Assembly (NCBI RefSeq): GCF_024655635.1 | Contig: NZ_JANLGI010000005.1 | Span: forward strand, 1-64,000 | DNA from: Allobosea sp. 47.2.35 | GTDB lineage: Bacteria; Pseudomonadota; Alphaproteobacteria; Rhizobiales; Beijerinckiaceae | Direction: 5' to 3' | DNA length: 64,000 bases | Shown here: positions 1 through 8,285 of the stretch, piece after piece | Layout: each line of letters opens with the position of its first letter | How positions within the stretch are numbered: the stretch's first letter is position 1 | The notes under the pieces: generated by a model | What the model was told of the DNA's origin: nothing | Database searches by the model: none | What the model saw: only the letters and a program-made list of their open reading frames with translations | Position numbers and translations under genes: made by a program

Positions 1-398
1 CGAAGTCCGACCGTCCGGAGCTGGCCTCGGCCAAGATCATCATCTCGGGCGGCCGCGCGCTCGCCTCGGCCGAGAATTTCGGCAAGGTGATCGAGCCCGT
101 CGCCGACAAGCTCGGCGCCGCGATGGGCGCCTCGCGCGCGGCGGTCGATGCGGGCTATGCCCCGAACGACTGGCAGGTCGGCCAGACAGGCAAGGTGGTC
201 GCGCCCGAGCTCTATATCGCCGTCGGCATCTCCGGCGCGATCCAGCATCTCGCCGGCATGAAGGACTCGAAGGTCATCGTCGCCATCAACAAGGACGAGG
301 AAGCCCCGATCTTCCAGATCGCCGATTACGGCCTCGTCGGCGACCTGTTTACGGTGCTGCCGGAGCTCGACGCCGAGCTCGCCAAAGCCGGCAAGTAA
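1..398 (+). CDS. etfA: Electron transfer flavoprotein alpha subunit, C-terminal part
   Basis: The frame is open from base 3 to the TAA at 396-398, giving the last 131 residues; the start lies before the window. EtfA carries the FAD of the EtfAB dimer, which passes electrons from acyl-CoA and other dehydrogenases to ETF-ubiquinone oxidoreductase. The FAD-domain signatures are visible: SGGRAL, then [19 protein letters not shown] and [15 protein letters not shown]. The gene is followed after 82 nt by a 3-hydroxyacyl-CoA dehydrogenase on the same strand. This is the usual alphaproteobacterial etfBA-hbd order and links it to fatty-acid or hydroxybutyrate oxidation. The methionine at 87 is internal, not a start. 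Confidence 0.96.
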   Translation, partial: KSDRPELASAKIIISGGRALASAENFGKVIEPVADKLGAAMGASRAAVDAGYAPNDWQVGQTGKVVAPELYIAVGISGAIQHLAGMKDSKVIVAINKDEEAPIFQIADYGLVGDLFTVLPELDAELAKAGK

Positions 399-415
399 GG
401 CCGACGTCACCCTTC

Positions 416-437
416 CGGGCCGCCATTGGGCGGCCCG
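416..437 (+). terminator. GC hairpin after etfA
   Basis: Arms CGGGCCGCC and GGCGGCCCG with loop ATTG form a 9-bp stem, 18 nt past the etfA stop. No T-run follows, so it is more likely a partial terminator or mRNA-processing/stability stem inside an etfA-hbd operon than a strong terminator. Confidence 0.4.
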
Positions 438-480
438 CTCCGCTCCTGCGGGAGCCTGAACGTTCATCCGGGATCAAACC

Positions 481-1365
481 ATGTCGGACCACGCGATCAA
501 GACGATCGGCATCATCGGGGCAGGCCAGATGGGCAACGGCATCGCGCATGTCGCGGCCGCCGCCGGCTTCGACATCCGGCTGCACGACATCGCCGAGGAG
601 CGCATCAACGCCGCGCTCGCCACGATCGACGGCAACATGGCCCGCCAGGTCTCGAAGGGCGCGCTCGCCGAGGAGGAACGCCGCGCCGCGATCGCCCGCA
701 TCCAGCCCGCCATCGGCCTCGCCGATCTCGGCGATTGCGATCTCGTCATCGAGGCTGCGACCGAGAACGAGGAGGTCAAGCGCAAGATCTTCACCGCCGT
801 CTGCCCGCATCTGCGCCCGGACGCGATCCTGGCCTCCAACACCTCCTCGATCTCGATCACGCGGCTTGCCGCGGCGACAGATCGCCCCGAGCATTTCATC
901 GGCATCCATTTCATGAATCCGGTGCCGCTGATGCAGCTCGTCGAGCTGATCCGCGGCATTGCCACCGATGACGGCACCTTCGAGCGCGCCAAGAACCTCG
1001 TCGGCAGCCTGCACAAGACCGTGTCGGTCTCCGAGGATTTCCCGGCCTTCATCGTCAACCGCATCCTGCTGCCGATGATCAACGAGGCCGTCTACACGCT
1101 CTATGAGGGCGTCGGCTCGGTCGAGGCGATCGACACCGCCATGCGGCTCGGCGCCAACCACCCGATGGGCCCGCTCCAGCTCGCCGACTTCATCGGCCTC
1201 GATACCTGCCTTTCGGTGATGCAGGTGCTCCATGACGGCTTGGCCGATTCGAAATATCGCCCCTGCCCGCTGCTGGTGAAATATGTCGAGGCCGGCTGGC
1301 TCGGTCGCAAGACCAAGCGCGGCTTCTACGACTATCGCGGCGAGAAACCCGTCCCGACCCGCTGA
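481..1365 (+). CDS. hbd: 3-hydroxybutyryl-CoA / 3-hydroxyacyl-CoA dehydrogenase
   Basis: 294 residues, the usual length of the single-function family. It oxidises (S)-3-hydroxyacyl-CoA to 3-oxoacyl-CoA with NAD(P) in the cytoplasm. The N-terminal Rossmann motif GIIGAGQMGNGIA is at residues about 11-23. The family segment SNTSSISIT and the catalytic-His region GIHFMNPVP follow, then the C-terminal all-helical domain with DFPAFIVNRIL and the GFYDY ending. It lies 82 nt after etfA, which would take the electrons from the preceding acyl-CoA dehydrogenase step. It could serve beta-oxidation or polyhydroxybutyrate turnover; the sequence alone does not decide. Confidence 0.95.
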   Translation: MSDHAIKTIGIIGAGQMGNGIAHVAAAAGFDIRLHDIAEERINAALATIDGNMARQVSKGALAEEERRAAIARIQPAIGLADLGDCDLVIEAATENEEVKRKIFTAVCPHLRPDAILASNTSSISITRLAAATDRPEHFIGIHFMNPVPLMQLVELIRGIATDDGTFERAKNLVGSLHKTVSVSEDFPAFIVNRILLPMINEAVYTLYEGVGSVEAIDTAMRLGANHPMGPLQLADFIGLDTCLSVMQVLHDGLADSKYRPCPLLVKYVEAGWLGRKTKRGFYDYRGEKPVPTR

Positions 1366-1395
1366 CGAATCAGGCCGGCCGCCCGCAAGCTGCGA

Positions 1396-1411
1396 AAACC
1401 CGGCCGGGTTT
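1396..1411 (+). terminator. Palindrome after hbd, possible terminator
   Basis: AAACCCGGCCGGGTTT is a perfect 16-bp palindrome 30 nt after the hbd stop, ending in only three T. It is symmetrical, so it would act on either strand. The evidence is weak without a longer T-tract. Confidence 0.35.
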
Positions 1412-1574
1412 CATCGCAAACTACCGCTTGGCTGCCACGGACGAGGCCGATCCTCGCCCGTGCGCGGGTGCTTGCCGCAGTCGCAATAAGTTCCTTCACA
1501 TTCCTGTCGTCTCGCGCTTACATTGATCCTTGAGCGGGATTCGTTCCGCTTGGTGAAGCGGAGGTGCGACGGGT

Positions 1575-2147
1575 TTGACGGCGCATGTGATGCATCCGAT
1601 GGCATCGCCGGACGGCTGTCCGGCTTTGGTGCTGAACGCCGATTTCCGGCCGCTCAGCTACTATCCCCTGTCGCTGTGGAGCTGGCAGGACGCGATCAAG
1701 GCGGTCTTCATGGACCGCGTCAACATCGTCTCCGAATACGACACCGTGGTCCGCAGCCCGAGCTTCGACATGCGGCTGCCCTCGGTGGTTTCGCTCAAGA
1801 GCTATATCAAGCCTTCGCGGACCCCGGCCTTCACCCGCTTCAACGTCTTCCTGCGCGACCGTTTCGCCTGCCAATACTGCAACACGCGCGAGGAGCTGAC
1901 CTTCGACCACGTCATCCCGCGCTCCAAGGGCGGTCTGACCACCTGGGAGAACGTCGTCGCCGCCTGCTCGCCCTGCAACCTGCGCAAGGGCGACAAGATG
2001 CCGGCCGCGGTCGAGATGTTCCCGGCCCAGAAGCCCTATGCGCCGACGGTCAACGACCTCCACCGCAACGGCAAGCTCTTCCCGCCGAACTACCTGCACG
2101 AGAGCTGGCTGGACTATCTCTACTGGGATTCCGAGCTGGAGCCGTAA
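1575..2147 (+). CDS. HNH endonuclease family protein
   Basis: 190 residues from a TTG at 1575; ATG codons at 1590 and 1599 are in frame, so the start is uncertain. The C-terminal half is a standard HNH (beta-beta-alpha-metal) nuclease domain. It has zinc knuckle CQYC (residues 99-102), DHVIPRSKGG (111-120) with the catalytic His, and CSPCNLRKG (131-139) with the second Cys pair and the Asn. The N-terminal part has the NADFRPLSYYPLSLWSW signature of a conserved stand-alone proteobacterial subfamily (often annotated simply as HNH endonuclease). No restriction or phage partners are nearby, so its role is not known; housekeeping DNA repair is one guess. Confidence 0.9.
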   Translation: MTAHVMHPMASPDGCPALVLNADFRPLSYYPLSLWSWQDAIKAVFMDRVNIVSEYDTVVRSPSFDMRLPSVVSLKSYIKPSRTPAFTRFNVFLRDRFACQYCNTREELTFDHVIPRSKGGLTTWENVVAACSPCNLRKGDKMPAAVEMFPAQKPYAPTVNDLHRNGKLFPPNYLHESWLDYLYWDSELEP

Positions 2148-2150
2148 GCC

Positions 2151-2678
2151 TCACGCCTGCGACCGCCCGCGCAGCAAACCAAACACGGCAAGCAGGAAGA
2201 GGCCGGCCGAGGCCAGAGCATTCCAGCCCGCAAGCGACAGCCCGAGGAAGCGCCACGCAGCCTCCGAACAGGCGACGATCCGCGTCGTCTGCAACTGCTT
2301 CATGAAGTCCTGCAGGCCAGCCGCAGCCGGCGCAGCCCCGCCGCAATCGTTCGGCCCCATGAACCAGCCCCATTCGACACCGGCATGGTAGACACCGAGC
2401 CCGGTGCTCCAGGCCATCAGTCCGGCCAATCCCAGCAGGACGAACCACTGCAGCCGCGGCGAGCGCGCCAGCACCAGCCCGACGACTGCGAGCCCGATCG
2501 CGGCATAATGCGGCGCGCGCTGCTCGAGGCAGAGCTTGCAGGGGCGCAGGTGCAGGACGAGCTCGAAGAACCACGCCCCGGCGATCAGCGCCAGGCTGAC
2601 CACGCCGATGAGAGCGATCAGTTGCCGCGAGTTCGGCAGGCGGCACGAAGCGGGGGCAGCGGCAAGGGAGGCAGTCAT
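2151..2678 (-). CDS. dsbB: Disulfide bond formation protein B
   Basis: 175 residues with four hydrophobic segments. DsbB re-oxidises DsbA in the periplasm and passes electrons to ubiquinone. The first periplasmic loop has the redox pair PCKLC (Cys47, Cys50) followed by EQR, as in DsbB. The second loop has Cys112 (NDCGG) and Cys137 (VACSE), the pair that reacts with DsbA. It is convergent with the HNH gene with 3 nt between the stops. The YqaA-like membrane gene ends just upstream at 2686, so the two minus-strand genes are probably co-transcribed. No dsbA is in the window. Confidence 0.92.
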   Translation of the reverse strand: MTASLAAAPASCRLPNSRQLIALIGVVSLALIAGAWFFELVLHLRPCKLCLEQRAPHYAAIGLAVVGLVLARSPRLQWFVLLGLAGLMAWSTGLGVYHAGVEWGWFMGPNDCGGAAPAAAGLQDFMKQLQTTRIVACSEAAWRFLGLSLAGWNALASAGLFLLAVFGLLRGRSQA

Positions 2679-2685
2679 GACGGGC

Positions 2686-3297
2686 TCAGCAGGAGAAAAG
2701 CTGGCCAGACCCTGCGACGAGCTTGAGGCCGAAATAAAGCAGGATCAGCAGGGCGGCGCCCACCACCGCGATCACTTTCAGGCGACGTTCGATGAAATGG
2801 CGGATCGTGTCGCCATAGCGCCGGAGCAGGAAGGCGAGCGCGAAGAAGCGCGCGCCACGGGCCAGAACGCAGGAGATGACGAAGAAAGTCAGCCCGATAT
2901 GGACGGCCCCGGCCAGGATCGTCACCACCTTGATCGGCGGCAGATGGGCAAGACCGGAGGTCGTCAGCAGGATCAGCGTCGTATCCGGCCCGGCGCAGGC
3001 CTTGAGCGTCTCGAAGGCGCCGAGCTTGCCGTAGAAGGCGAGGACCGGCTTCGCCAGCGCCTCGAAGGCGTAGTAGCCGAGCGCGTAGCCGGCGATGCCG
3101 CCGAGCACCGAGAACAGTGTCGCGACGAAGGCAAGCCGGTAGGCCCGCTGCGGCCGGGCGAGTGCCATCGGCACGAACAGCACATCGGCCGGGATCAGGA
3201 AGAAGGAGCTTTCGACGAAAGCGACCACCGCCAGCCAGAGCTCCGCCCGCGGCCGGGCAGCGAGCGACATCGTCCATTCATAGAGGCGCTTGAGCAT
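2686..3297 (-). CDS. YqaA/DedA-family membrane protein
   Basis: 203 residues from the ATG at 3297. A longer frame to 3423 adds an Arg/Lys-rich stretch with no family likeness and was not used. Visible features are an acidic residue in the first membrane segment (VAFVESSFFLIPADVLFVPMA), several Gly-rich helices (LGGIAGYALGYYAFEA) and a Pro/Gly loop before the last helices. These match the YqaA branch of the DedA/SNARE-associated family, inner-membrane proteins tied to envelope homeostasis and lipid-carrier recycling. The gene lies 7 nt before dsbB. The substrate is not deducible here. Confidence 0.8.
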   Translation of the reverse strand: MLKRLYEWTMSLAARPRAELWLAVVAFVESSFFLIPADVLFVPMALARPQRAYRLAFVATLFSVLGGIAGYALGYYAFEALAKPVLAFYGKLGAFETLKACAGPDTTLILLTTSGLAHLPPIKVVTILAGAVHIGLTFFVISCVLARGARFFALAFLLRRYGDTIRHFIERRLKVIAVVGAALLILLYFGLKLVAGSGQLFSC

Positions 3298-3450
3298 GGC
3301 GCGCTCTAGAGCATGCGCCACCCGCTGACGCAACGGCTTCCATGCATCGGGAAGGCGTGATTTCGAGCTACCTCGCCCGCTCTTCGTTTCCGGCGGCGAA
3401 AGGCCTTGCAGTCTCTTCGTCAAAACCCGCTGGATTGGCGGAAGCAGCGA

Positions 3451-3478
3451 TTGACCGGCATCGATCGATCGCTATAGT
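3451..3478 (+). promoter_or_regulatory. sigma70-type promoter of tRNA-Leu
   Basis: The -35 box TTGACC (3451-3456) and -10 box TATAGT (3473-3478) are separated by 16 nt. The predicted start is near 3485, about 10 nt before the mature tRNA. This is the clearest housekeeping promoter in the window. Confidence 0.8.
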
Positions 3479-3495
3479 CCGCCCGCCTGCAAAGG

Positions 3496-3580
3496 GCCCC
3501 TGTGGCGGAATTGGTAGACGCGCTCGACTCAAAATCGAGTTCCGCAAGGAGTGCTGGTTCGATCCCGGCCAGGGGCACCA
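3496..3580 (+). tRNA. tRNA-Leu(CAA)
   Basis: 85 nt including an encoded CCA. Acceptor arms GCCCCTG (3496-3502) and CAGGGGC pair fully. The anticodon stem CTCGA/TCGAG encloses loop CTCAAAA, giving anticodon CAA (reads UUG). The variable arm is long, as in class II tRNAs. The T arm GCTGG-TTCGATC-CCGGC is intact, as are the GGT-containing D loop and the 3' ACCA. No other RNA gene is adjacent. Confidence 0.97.
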
Positions 3581-3766
3581 AAGGTTCTTTTACTGGCCTT
3601 CGCCAACCTTCGAAGCGTCCGATAAGATCCGGAGACGACAAGCGCTGGCTCTCCGCCGGCCGTCGCTGACAGCCGGCGATGGGATGGCCTCGTGAAGGCA
3701 TAAGGCCGCTACTCCAAGAGCCGGGGCCATTCCCGTTTGGGCACTCTCATGGGAGGCGCCTTGTCG

Positions 3767-4639
3767 TCAGGGAAACACGCCCGGGGGCAGCGGCGGCTCC
3801 GCGTTGAGCAGCGTGATCGTCACGCGCCGGTTCGGCGGAATGTAGGGATTGTCGGGAAAGAGCGGCTCTGTGTCGGCGCGCCCCACCACGGACGTGAAGC
3901 GGTCGTTGGGGAGCCCGGCAGCCGACAGGATCTCGCGCACGGCGAGCGCGCGCCCGGCGGTGAGGCTCCAGGAATCGACAGCCTGCACCGAGCCCGGGCG
4001 CGCGGCGGCCGTATGGCCGGTGACAGACAGGCTGTTGGGCATCCGGCGAATGGTGGGCGCGAGCGCCTCGAGCACGAGACGGGTACGCTCGTAGGGCTGG
4101 ACCGAGCCGTCGGGGAACATGGAGCGGCCATTATCGTCCACGAGGGAAACGTTCAGCCCCTCTTTGGTCTGCTCGATCACGATGTTGCGCGAAAGCTCGG
4201 CGATCTCGGGCATGTTCTGGAGCGCCTGCCGGAGGCTGGCTATGGCACTGTAGTTGGCCTGCACGCTGGGGGCCCGGCGGCTGACCTCGCGGTCGCTGGC
4301 GCCGCCTGAGTTGGTCGGTCGCGCTTTGTCGTCCTGCCCGGTGATGCCCCTCGCCGCGTCGCGGGGCACTGACGACCTGTTGCCCGACTTGTCCAGGGCA
4401 CTGCCCATCAGGACGCCGCCAGCCCCGCTGTTTGTCGGGCTCAGGGCCGCCGGCGCGAAATATTCCGCCAAGCCTTCCTTCTGCTCCTGCGTCGTCATGC
4501 TGATCAGCCACATCAACAGGAAGAACGCCATCATGGCGGTCACGAAGTCCGCATAGGCGATCTTCCAGGCCCCGCCATGGTGCGCATGACCGGCCTTCTT
4601 GACCTTCTTGATGATGATCGGCTGGATGGGCTTGTCCAT
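3767..4639 (-). CDS. motB: Flagellar stator protein MotB
   Basis: 290 residues. MotB anchors the proton-driven stator to peptidoglycan. The N-terminal segment KIAYADFVTAMMAFFLLMWL holds the proton-binding Asp (about residue 31) at the start of the only membrane helix. A linker rich in Ser, Gly and Arg follows, then a C-terminal OmpA-like peptidoglycan domain (SLSVTGHTAA, NRRVTITL). The basic N-terminus with KKVKKAGHAHHGG is typical of alphaproteobacterial MotB. It starts 21 nt after motA and forms a two-gene operon with it. No other flagellar gene is in the window. Confidence 0.93.
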   Translation of the reverse strand: MDKPIQPIIIKKVKKAGHAHHGGAWKIAYADFVTAMMAFFLLMWLISMTTQEQKEGLAEYFAPAALSPTNSGAGGVLMGSALDKSGNRSSVPRDAARGITGQDDKARPTNSGGASDREVSRRAPSVQANYSAIASLRQALQNMPEIAELSRNIVIEQTKEGLNVSLVDDNGRSMFPDGSVQPYERTRLVLEALAPTIRRMPNSLSVTGHTAAARPGSVQAVDSWSLTAGRALAVREILSAAGLPNDRFTSVVGRADTEPLFPDNPYIPPNRRVTITLLNAEPPLPPGVFP

Positions 4640-4660
4640 CGAGTCCTGCTGGAGATTGGA

Positions 4661-5524
4661 TCAGACGCTGGCGGGCAGGGCGGCGGTAGCCGCTTCCACT
4701 TCGGCGAAGGTCGGGCGGACGTCGCTCATCAGGGCCTTGCGGGCAAATTCGACCGCCATCACCGGCGGTTGGCCGCTGATATGGGCGAGGAGCCCCGCCT
4801 TGAGTGAGAGGAAGTATTTGGATTCCGCCTCGAAGGTGCTCTTGAGCGACGCCGCCATGGGCGCGAAGAAGCCGTAGGCGACGAAAACGCCGAAGAAGGT
4901 GCCGACGAGCGCGCCGCCGATCAGATGCCCCAGCACCTCCGGCGGCTCCTTGATCGCGCCCATCGTCTTGATCACGCCGAGCACGGCGGCGACGATGCCG
5001 AGCGCCGGCGTTCCGTCGGCGATCGACTGCATCGCCGAAACGATACGCTCCTGCTCCTGGTGGTGCGTCTCGAGCTCCTCGTCCATGAGAGCGTCGATCT
5101 CGTGGACGTTGTTGGCGCCCAATGTCAACATGCGCATGTAATCGCAGACGAACTCGACCGCATGATGGTTCGCGGCAAAGGTCGGAAAGGCATTGAACAG
5201 CGACGACTCGCTCGGATTTTCGATATGCTGCTCGACCGCGAGCATGCCCTTCTGCTTCACGAGTTTGTACAACGAATACTGCATCCCCAGCAGTTCTACG
5301 TAGCATTCCTGCTTGTACTTGGGACCCTTCACGATCGTGCCGAGCATGCCGGGCACGGCCTTGAGCACCGGTCCGGGGTTGCCGATGACGAAGGCGCCGA
5401 TCGCTGCACCGAGGATGATGACGAACTCGAACGGCTGCCACAGCACCTCGAGATGGCCACCCATAGCCGCGTAGCTGCCGAAGACGCAGACGAAGACGAT
5501 GATTGAGCCGACGATCAGCCGCAT
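4661..5524 (-). CDS. motA: Flagellar motor stator protein MotA
   Basis: 287 residues from the ATG at 5524. A longer open frame to 5740 was rejected because MotA families start at this M-R-L-I-V-G helix. Four membrane segments are visible: residues 1-20, 30-48, about 160-185 and about 195-215. The large cytoplasmic loop contains the torque-generating charged region (MDEELETHHQEQERI). The two conserved prolines near the pore lie in DGTPALGIVAAVLGV and nearby. MotA5B2 conducts protons and turns the flagellar rotor. It is the first gene of the motAB operon; no sigma28-type promoter is obvious upstream. Confidence 0.95.
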   Translation of the reverse strand: MRLIVGSIIVFVCVFGSYAAMGGHLEVLWQPFEFVIILGAAIGAFVIGNPGPVLKAVPGMLGTIVKGPKYKQECYVELLGMQYSLYKLVKQKGMLAVEQHIENPSESSLFNAFPTFAANHHAVEFVCDYMRMLTLGANNVHEIDALMDEELETHHQEQERIVSAMQSIADGTPALGIVAAVLGVIKTMGAIKEPPEVLGHLIGGALVGTFFGVFVAYGFFAPMAASLKSTFEAESKYFLSLKAGLLAHISGQPPVMAVEFARKALMSDVRPTFAEVEAATAALPASV

Positions 5525-6156
5525 GGTTTGCCACCCTCGCGCCGCAGCAGGTACAGCCCGCGCGAAGCCACTACTAAGTCCAACGAAATGACCGATCGAG
5601 GTTAAGGGCAAGTTTATTGGCGCTTGCTCCGCAGGTTCGGAAGCGTCGCTCTCCGGCCGCGGCTTTGGTGCTTGAAGCGGGTGTAGGGCACGGATGAGAT
5701 CGCAAGCGCGAAGAAACCGCGCATTCACCGGAACCGACAAGCACTGGCTTCACCGCACCTTCCGCGTGGCGGTCCAGCCAGACGCGCGCGGCGTTACAAC
5801 ATTGGTGTCGCCACCCTGCCTCTGGGGGCACGAAGACAGAAGCTCCTGCCCGCCTCCCAACTCGGGATGCTGTTGCAATGGGGCAGACATCGCCTGCGTC
5901 CCACGCGGAACGCGTGTTCCGCATGCACTGGGATGTCCCATCGCAGCGCAGAGGCAGAACTCCCGATCGCTGCTCCGGAATCCGACGAATTCCTATAAAA
6001 TTCCTATTCTGCAACCGCGCCCGCCGTCTCGAACGGCTATGCCGCCGGCACGATAATCCCTGCCATGGTCGATCCGCTCGCGTCCTCGCCTTCCGCCGGA
6101 AGGTGGGTCCGCGCGCGTCGGCCCATCGGTAACGCCCGGTCGAAAGGACCACGGCA
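5525..6156. other. Intergenic region between motA and the kdp operon
   Basis: 632 bases without a convincing gene; short open frames here have no ribosome site or family likeness. It must hold the divergent motA and kdp promoters. The most notable part is an AT-rich island at about 5988-6010, containing two ATTCCTAT-like direct repeats (GAATTCCTATAAA then AAATTCCTATTCT). TATTCT at 6005-6010 could be a -10 box for kdp. This is a candidate KdpE/RNA-polymerase site only. Confidence 0.5.
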
Positions 6157-6237
6157 ATGGATATCGCCATGCTCGCGCTCGCGCTCGGCTTCTTCGGAGC
6201 CGCGCTCGCCTATGTCTCGGCCTGCAACGCGCTCTGA
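6157..6237 (+). CDS. 26-residue membrane protein upstream of kdpF
   Basis: Reads MDIAMLALALGFFGAALAYV followed by SACNAL. It has one hydrophobic helix and a purine-rich site (AAAGGA) 10 nt before the ATG. It stands 11 nt before kdpF as the first gene of the kdp operon. Similar tiny proteins with a helix ending in AYV-x-ACxxL are, as far as I recall, often found just before kdpF in other proteobacteria and usually left unannotated. It probably sits in the inner membrane with the KdpFABC complex; this role is inferred from position only. Confidence 0.7.
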   Translation: MDIAMLALALGFFGAALAYVSACNAL

Positions 6238-6248
6238 AGGAGCCTCCC

Positions 6249-6338
6249 ATGTTCGTCGATTATCTCCTCGGCGGCGCGGTGACTGCGGTCCTGCTCGTCT
6301 ATCTCACCTATGCGCTGCTGCGCCCCGAGCGCTTCTGA
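6249..6338 (+). CDS. kdpF: K+-transporting ATPase subunit KdpF
   Basis: 29 residues with a single membrane helix and the hallmark KdpF end LVYLTYALLRPERF. The AAGGAG ribosome site is about 8 nt before the ATG. KdpF is a small stabilising subunit bound to KdpA in the KdpFABC potassium pump. It is followed after 29 nt by kdpA. Confidence 0.93.
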   Translation: MFVDYLLGGAVTAVLLVYLTYALLRPERF

Positions 6339-6367
6339 GCGCCGGCGCGAGCTGAGAAAGCCCTCCC

Positions 6368-8071
6368 ATGACACTCTATGGCTGGATCCAGATCCTCGTC
6401 TTCTGCGCGATCGTGCTCGCCTTGATGAAGCCGCTCGGCAGCTACATGACGCGCGTCTTCAAAGGCGAGCGCACCTTCCTCTCCCCCGTGCTCGCACCGG
6501 TCGAACGTGGGCTCTACGCGCTTGCCGGCACGCATGAGCGCGAGGAGCAGCACTCGAGCGGCTACGCCGTCGCGCTGCTGCTGTTCAACCTCGCCGGCCT
6601 GCTGCTGCTCTACGGGCTGCAGCGCTTCCAGGGCGTGCTGCCGCTGAACCCGGACGGCATGGGCGCGGTCGCACCCGACCTCGCCTTCAACACGGCGGTC
6701 AGCTTCGTCACCAACACCAACTGGCAGGGCTATGGCGGCGAGAGCACCATGTCCTACCTGACGCAGATGCTCGGCCTCACCGTGCAGAACTTCGTCTCGG
6801 CCGCGACCGGCATCGCCATCGCCGTCGCGCTGATCCGCGGCTTCGCGCGCGCCTCGGCCCAATCAGTCGGCAACTTCTGGGTCGATCTGACCCGCGCGAC
6901 GCTTTACCTGCTGCTGCCGCTCTGCATCCTGCTGACGCTGGCCTATGTCGCGCTCGGCGTCCCGCAGACCCTCGACCCCTCGGTGACTGCGACGACGCTC
7001 GAAGGCGCGCAGCAGACCATCGCGCGCGGCCCGGTCGCCTCCCAGCTCGCGATCAAGATGCTCGGCACCAATGGCGGCGGCTTCTTCAACGCCAACTCGG
7101 CCCATCCCTTCGAGAACCCCGACGCCATCTCGAACCTGATCCAGATGGTCTCGATCTTCGCGATCGGCGCCGCGCTCACCAATGTCTTCGGCCGGATGGT
7201 CGGCAACGAGCGCCAGGGCTGGGCGATCCTCTCGGCCATGGGCGTGATGTTCATCGCCGGCATCGCCGTCTGCTACTGGGCGGAAGCCGCCGGCAATCCG
7301 CTGCTTCAGTCTCTCGGCCTCCAGGGCGGCAATCTCGAAGGCAAGGAGATGCGCTTCGGCATCCCGCTCTCGGCCCTCTTCGCCGTCGTCACCACCGCTG
7401 CCTCCTGTGGCGCGGTCAACGCCATGCATGGCAGCTTCACCGCGCTCGGCGGCCTGATCCCGCTGATCAACATGGAGCTGGGCGAGATCATCGTCGGCGG
7501 CGTCGGCGCCGGCTTCTACGGCATCGTGCTCTTCGTCGTGCTGGCGATCTTCGTCGCCGGCCTGATGGTCGGCCGCACGCCGGAATATCTCGGCAAGAAG
7601 ATCGAGGCCCGTGAAGTCAAGATGGCGATGCTCGCCATCCTCTGCCTGCCGGCCGGCATGCTGGTCTTCACCGCGATCGCGGTCGTGCTGCCCGGTGCGG
7701 TGGCGTCGGCCGGCAATAGCGGCCCGCACGGCTTCTCCGAGATTCTCTACGCCTATACCTCGGCGGCGGCGAACAATGGCTCGGCCTTCGCCAGCCTCTC
7801 GGCGAACACGCTCTGGTACAACACCACGCTCGGCATCACCATGCTGGTCGGTCGCTTCCTGGTCATCATCCCGGCGCTCGCCATCGCCGGTTCGCTCGCC
7901 GCGAAGAAATCCGTGCCCGCCTCGGCTGGCACCTTCCCGACCGACGGCCCGCTCTTCGTCGGCCTGCTCGTCGGCGTCATCCTGATCGTCGGCGGCCTGA
8001 CCTTCTTCCCGGCGCTGGCCGTCGGCCCGATCGTCGAGCATCTCGCGATGCTCGCGGGCCAGAGTTTCTGA
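6368..8071 (+). CDS. kdpA: K+-transporting ATPase subunit KdpA
   Basis: 567 residues, normal KdpA length. It is the channel-like subunit that selects and translocates K+ across the inner membrane. Ten or so membrane helices and repeated pore loops are visible, including [30 protein letters not shown], the [13 protein letters not shown] region and [15 protein letters not shown]; each carries a filter Gly-rich motif. The order kdpF-kdpA-(56-residue gene)-kdpB-kdpC shows a complete high-affinity uptake system, normally induced by K+ limitation through KdpDE. Confidence 0.98.
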   Translation: MTLYGWIQILVFCAIVLALMKPLGSYMTRVFKGERTFLSPVLAPVERGLYALAGTHEREEQHSSGYAVALLLFNLAGLLLLYGLQRFQGVLPLNPDGMGAVAPDLAFNTAVSFVTNTNWQGYGGESTMSYLTQMLGLTVQNFVSAATGIAIAVALIRGFARASAQSVGNFWVDLTRATLYLLLPLCILLTLAYVALGVPQTLDPSVTATTLEGAQQTIARGPVASQLAIKMLGTNGGGFFNANSAHPFENPDAISNLIQMVSIFAIGAALTNVFGRMVGNERQGWAILSAMGVMFIAGIAVCYWAEAAGNPLLQSLGLQGGNLEGKEMRFGIPLSALFAVVTTAASCGAVNAMHGSFTALGGLIPLINMELGEIIVGGVGAGFYGIVLFVVLAIFVAGLMVGRTPEYLGKKIEAREVKMAMLAILCLPAGMLVFTAIAVVLPGAVASAGNSGPHGFSEILYAYTSAAANNGSAFASLSANTLWYNTTLGITMLVGRFLVIIPALAIAGSLAAKKSVPASAGTFPTDGPLFVGLLVGVILIVGGLTFFPALAVGPIVEHLAMLAGQSF

Positions 8072-8081
8072 GGAGGCCGCC

Positions 8082-8252
8082 ATGGCAAGCTGCCTGCGCC
8101 AAATGCGCCGCGACGCCGTCCATCGCGACGCCGCCTCGCGGGAAACGGACAGGGCGCCTCCGCGCCCTGCCACCCTCATCCTCGGCCTGACGGTCGCTTT
8201 GTTCCTTGTCCTGCTGCTCGTCCGCGCGCTCGCCGGCCTCGTCGCCGCTTGA
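8082..8252 (+). CDS. 56-residue single-helix membrane protein between kdpA and kdpB
   Basis: ATG at 8082 with a strong site (GAGGAGG) 5-6 nt ahead, 10 nt after the kdpA stop; the stop is 33 nt before kdpB. It has about 32 polar, Arg/Asp-rich residues (MASCLRQMRRDAVHRD, then a Pro/Arg stretch). One hydrophobic helix follows (ATLILGLTVALFLVLLLV) and a short RALAGLVAA tail. By the positive-inside rule the N-terminus would be cytoplasmic. kdpA and kdpB are usually adjacent, so this is an insertion into the operon. I do not recognise the family; an accessory Kdp subunit is a guess from position. Confidence 0.65.
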   Translation: MASCLRQMRRDAVHRDAASRETDRAPPRPATLILGLTVALFLVLLLVRALAGLVAA

Positions 8253-8285
8253 GCCGGACCCGACACCCCTCCGCTGGAGCCTCTT

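Noticed and set aside
3420-3701. Minus-strand frame across the tRNA-Leu gene
   Set aside because: It overlaps an intact tRNA and its promoter; no protein likeness.
5525-5740. N-terminal extension of MotA
   Set aside because: The extension has no MotA likeness; the family begins at the helix following the ATG at 5524.
5694-6132. Short plus-strand frames in the motA-kdp gap
   Set aside because: No ribosome sites and no recognisable sequence; composition like random GC-rich DNA.
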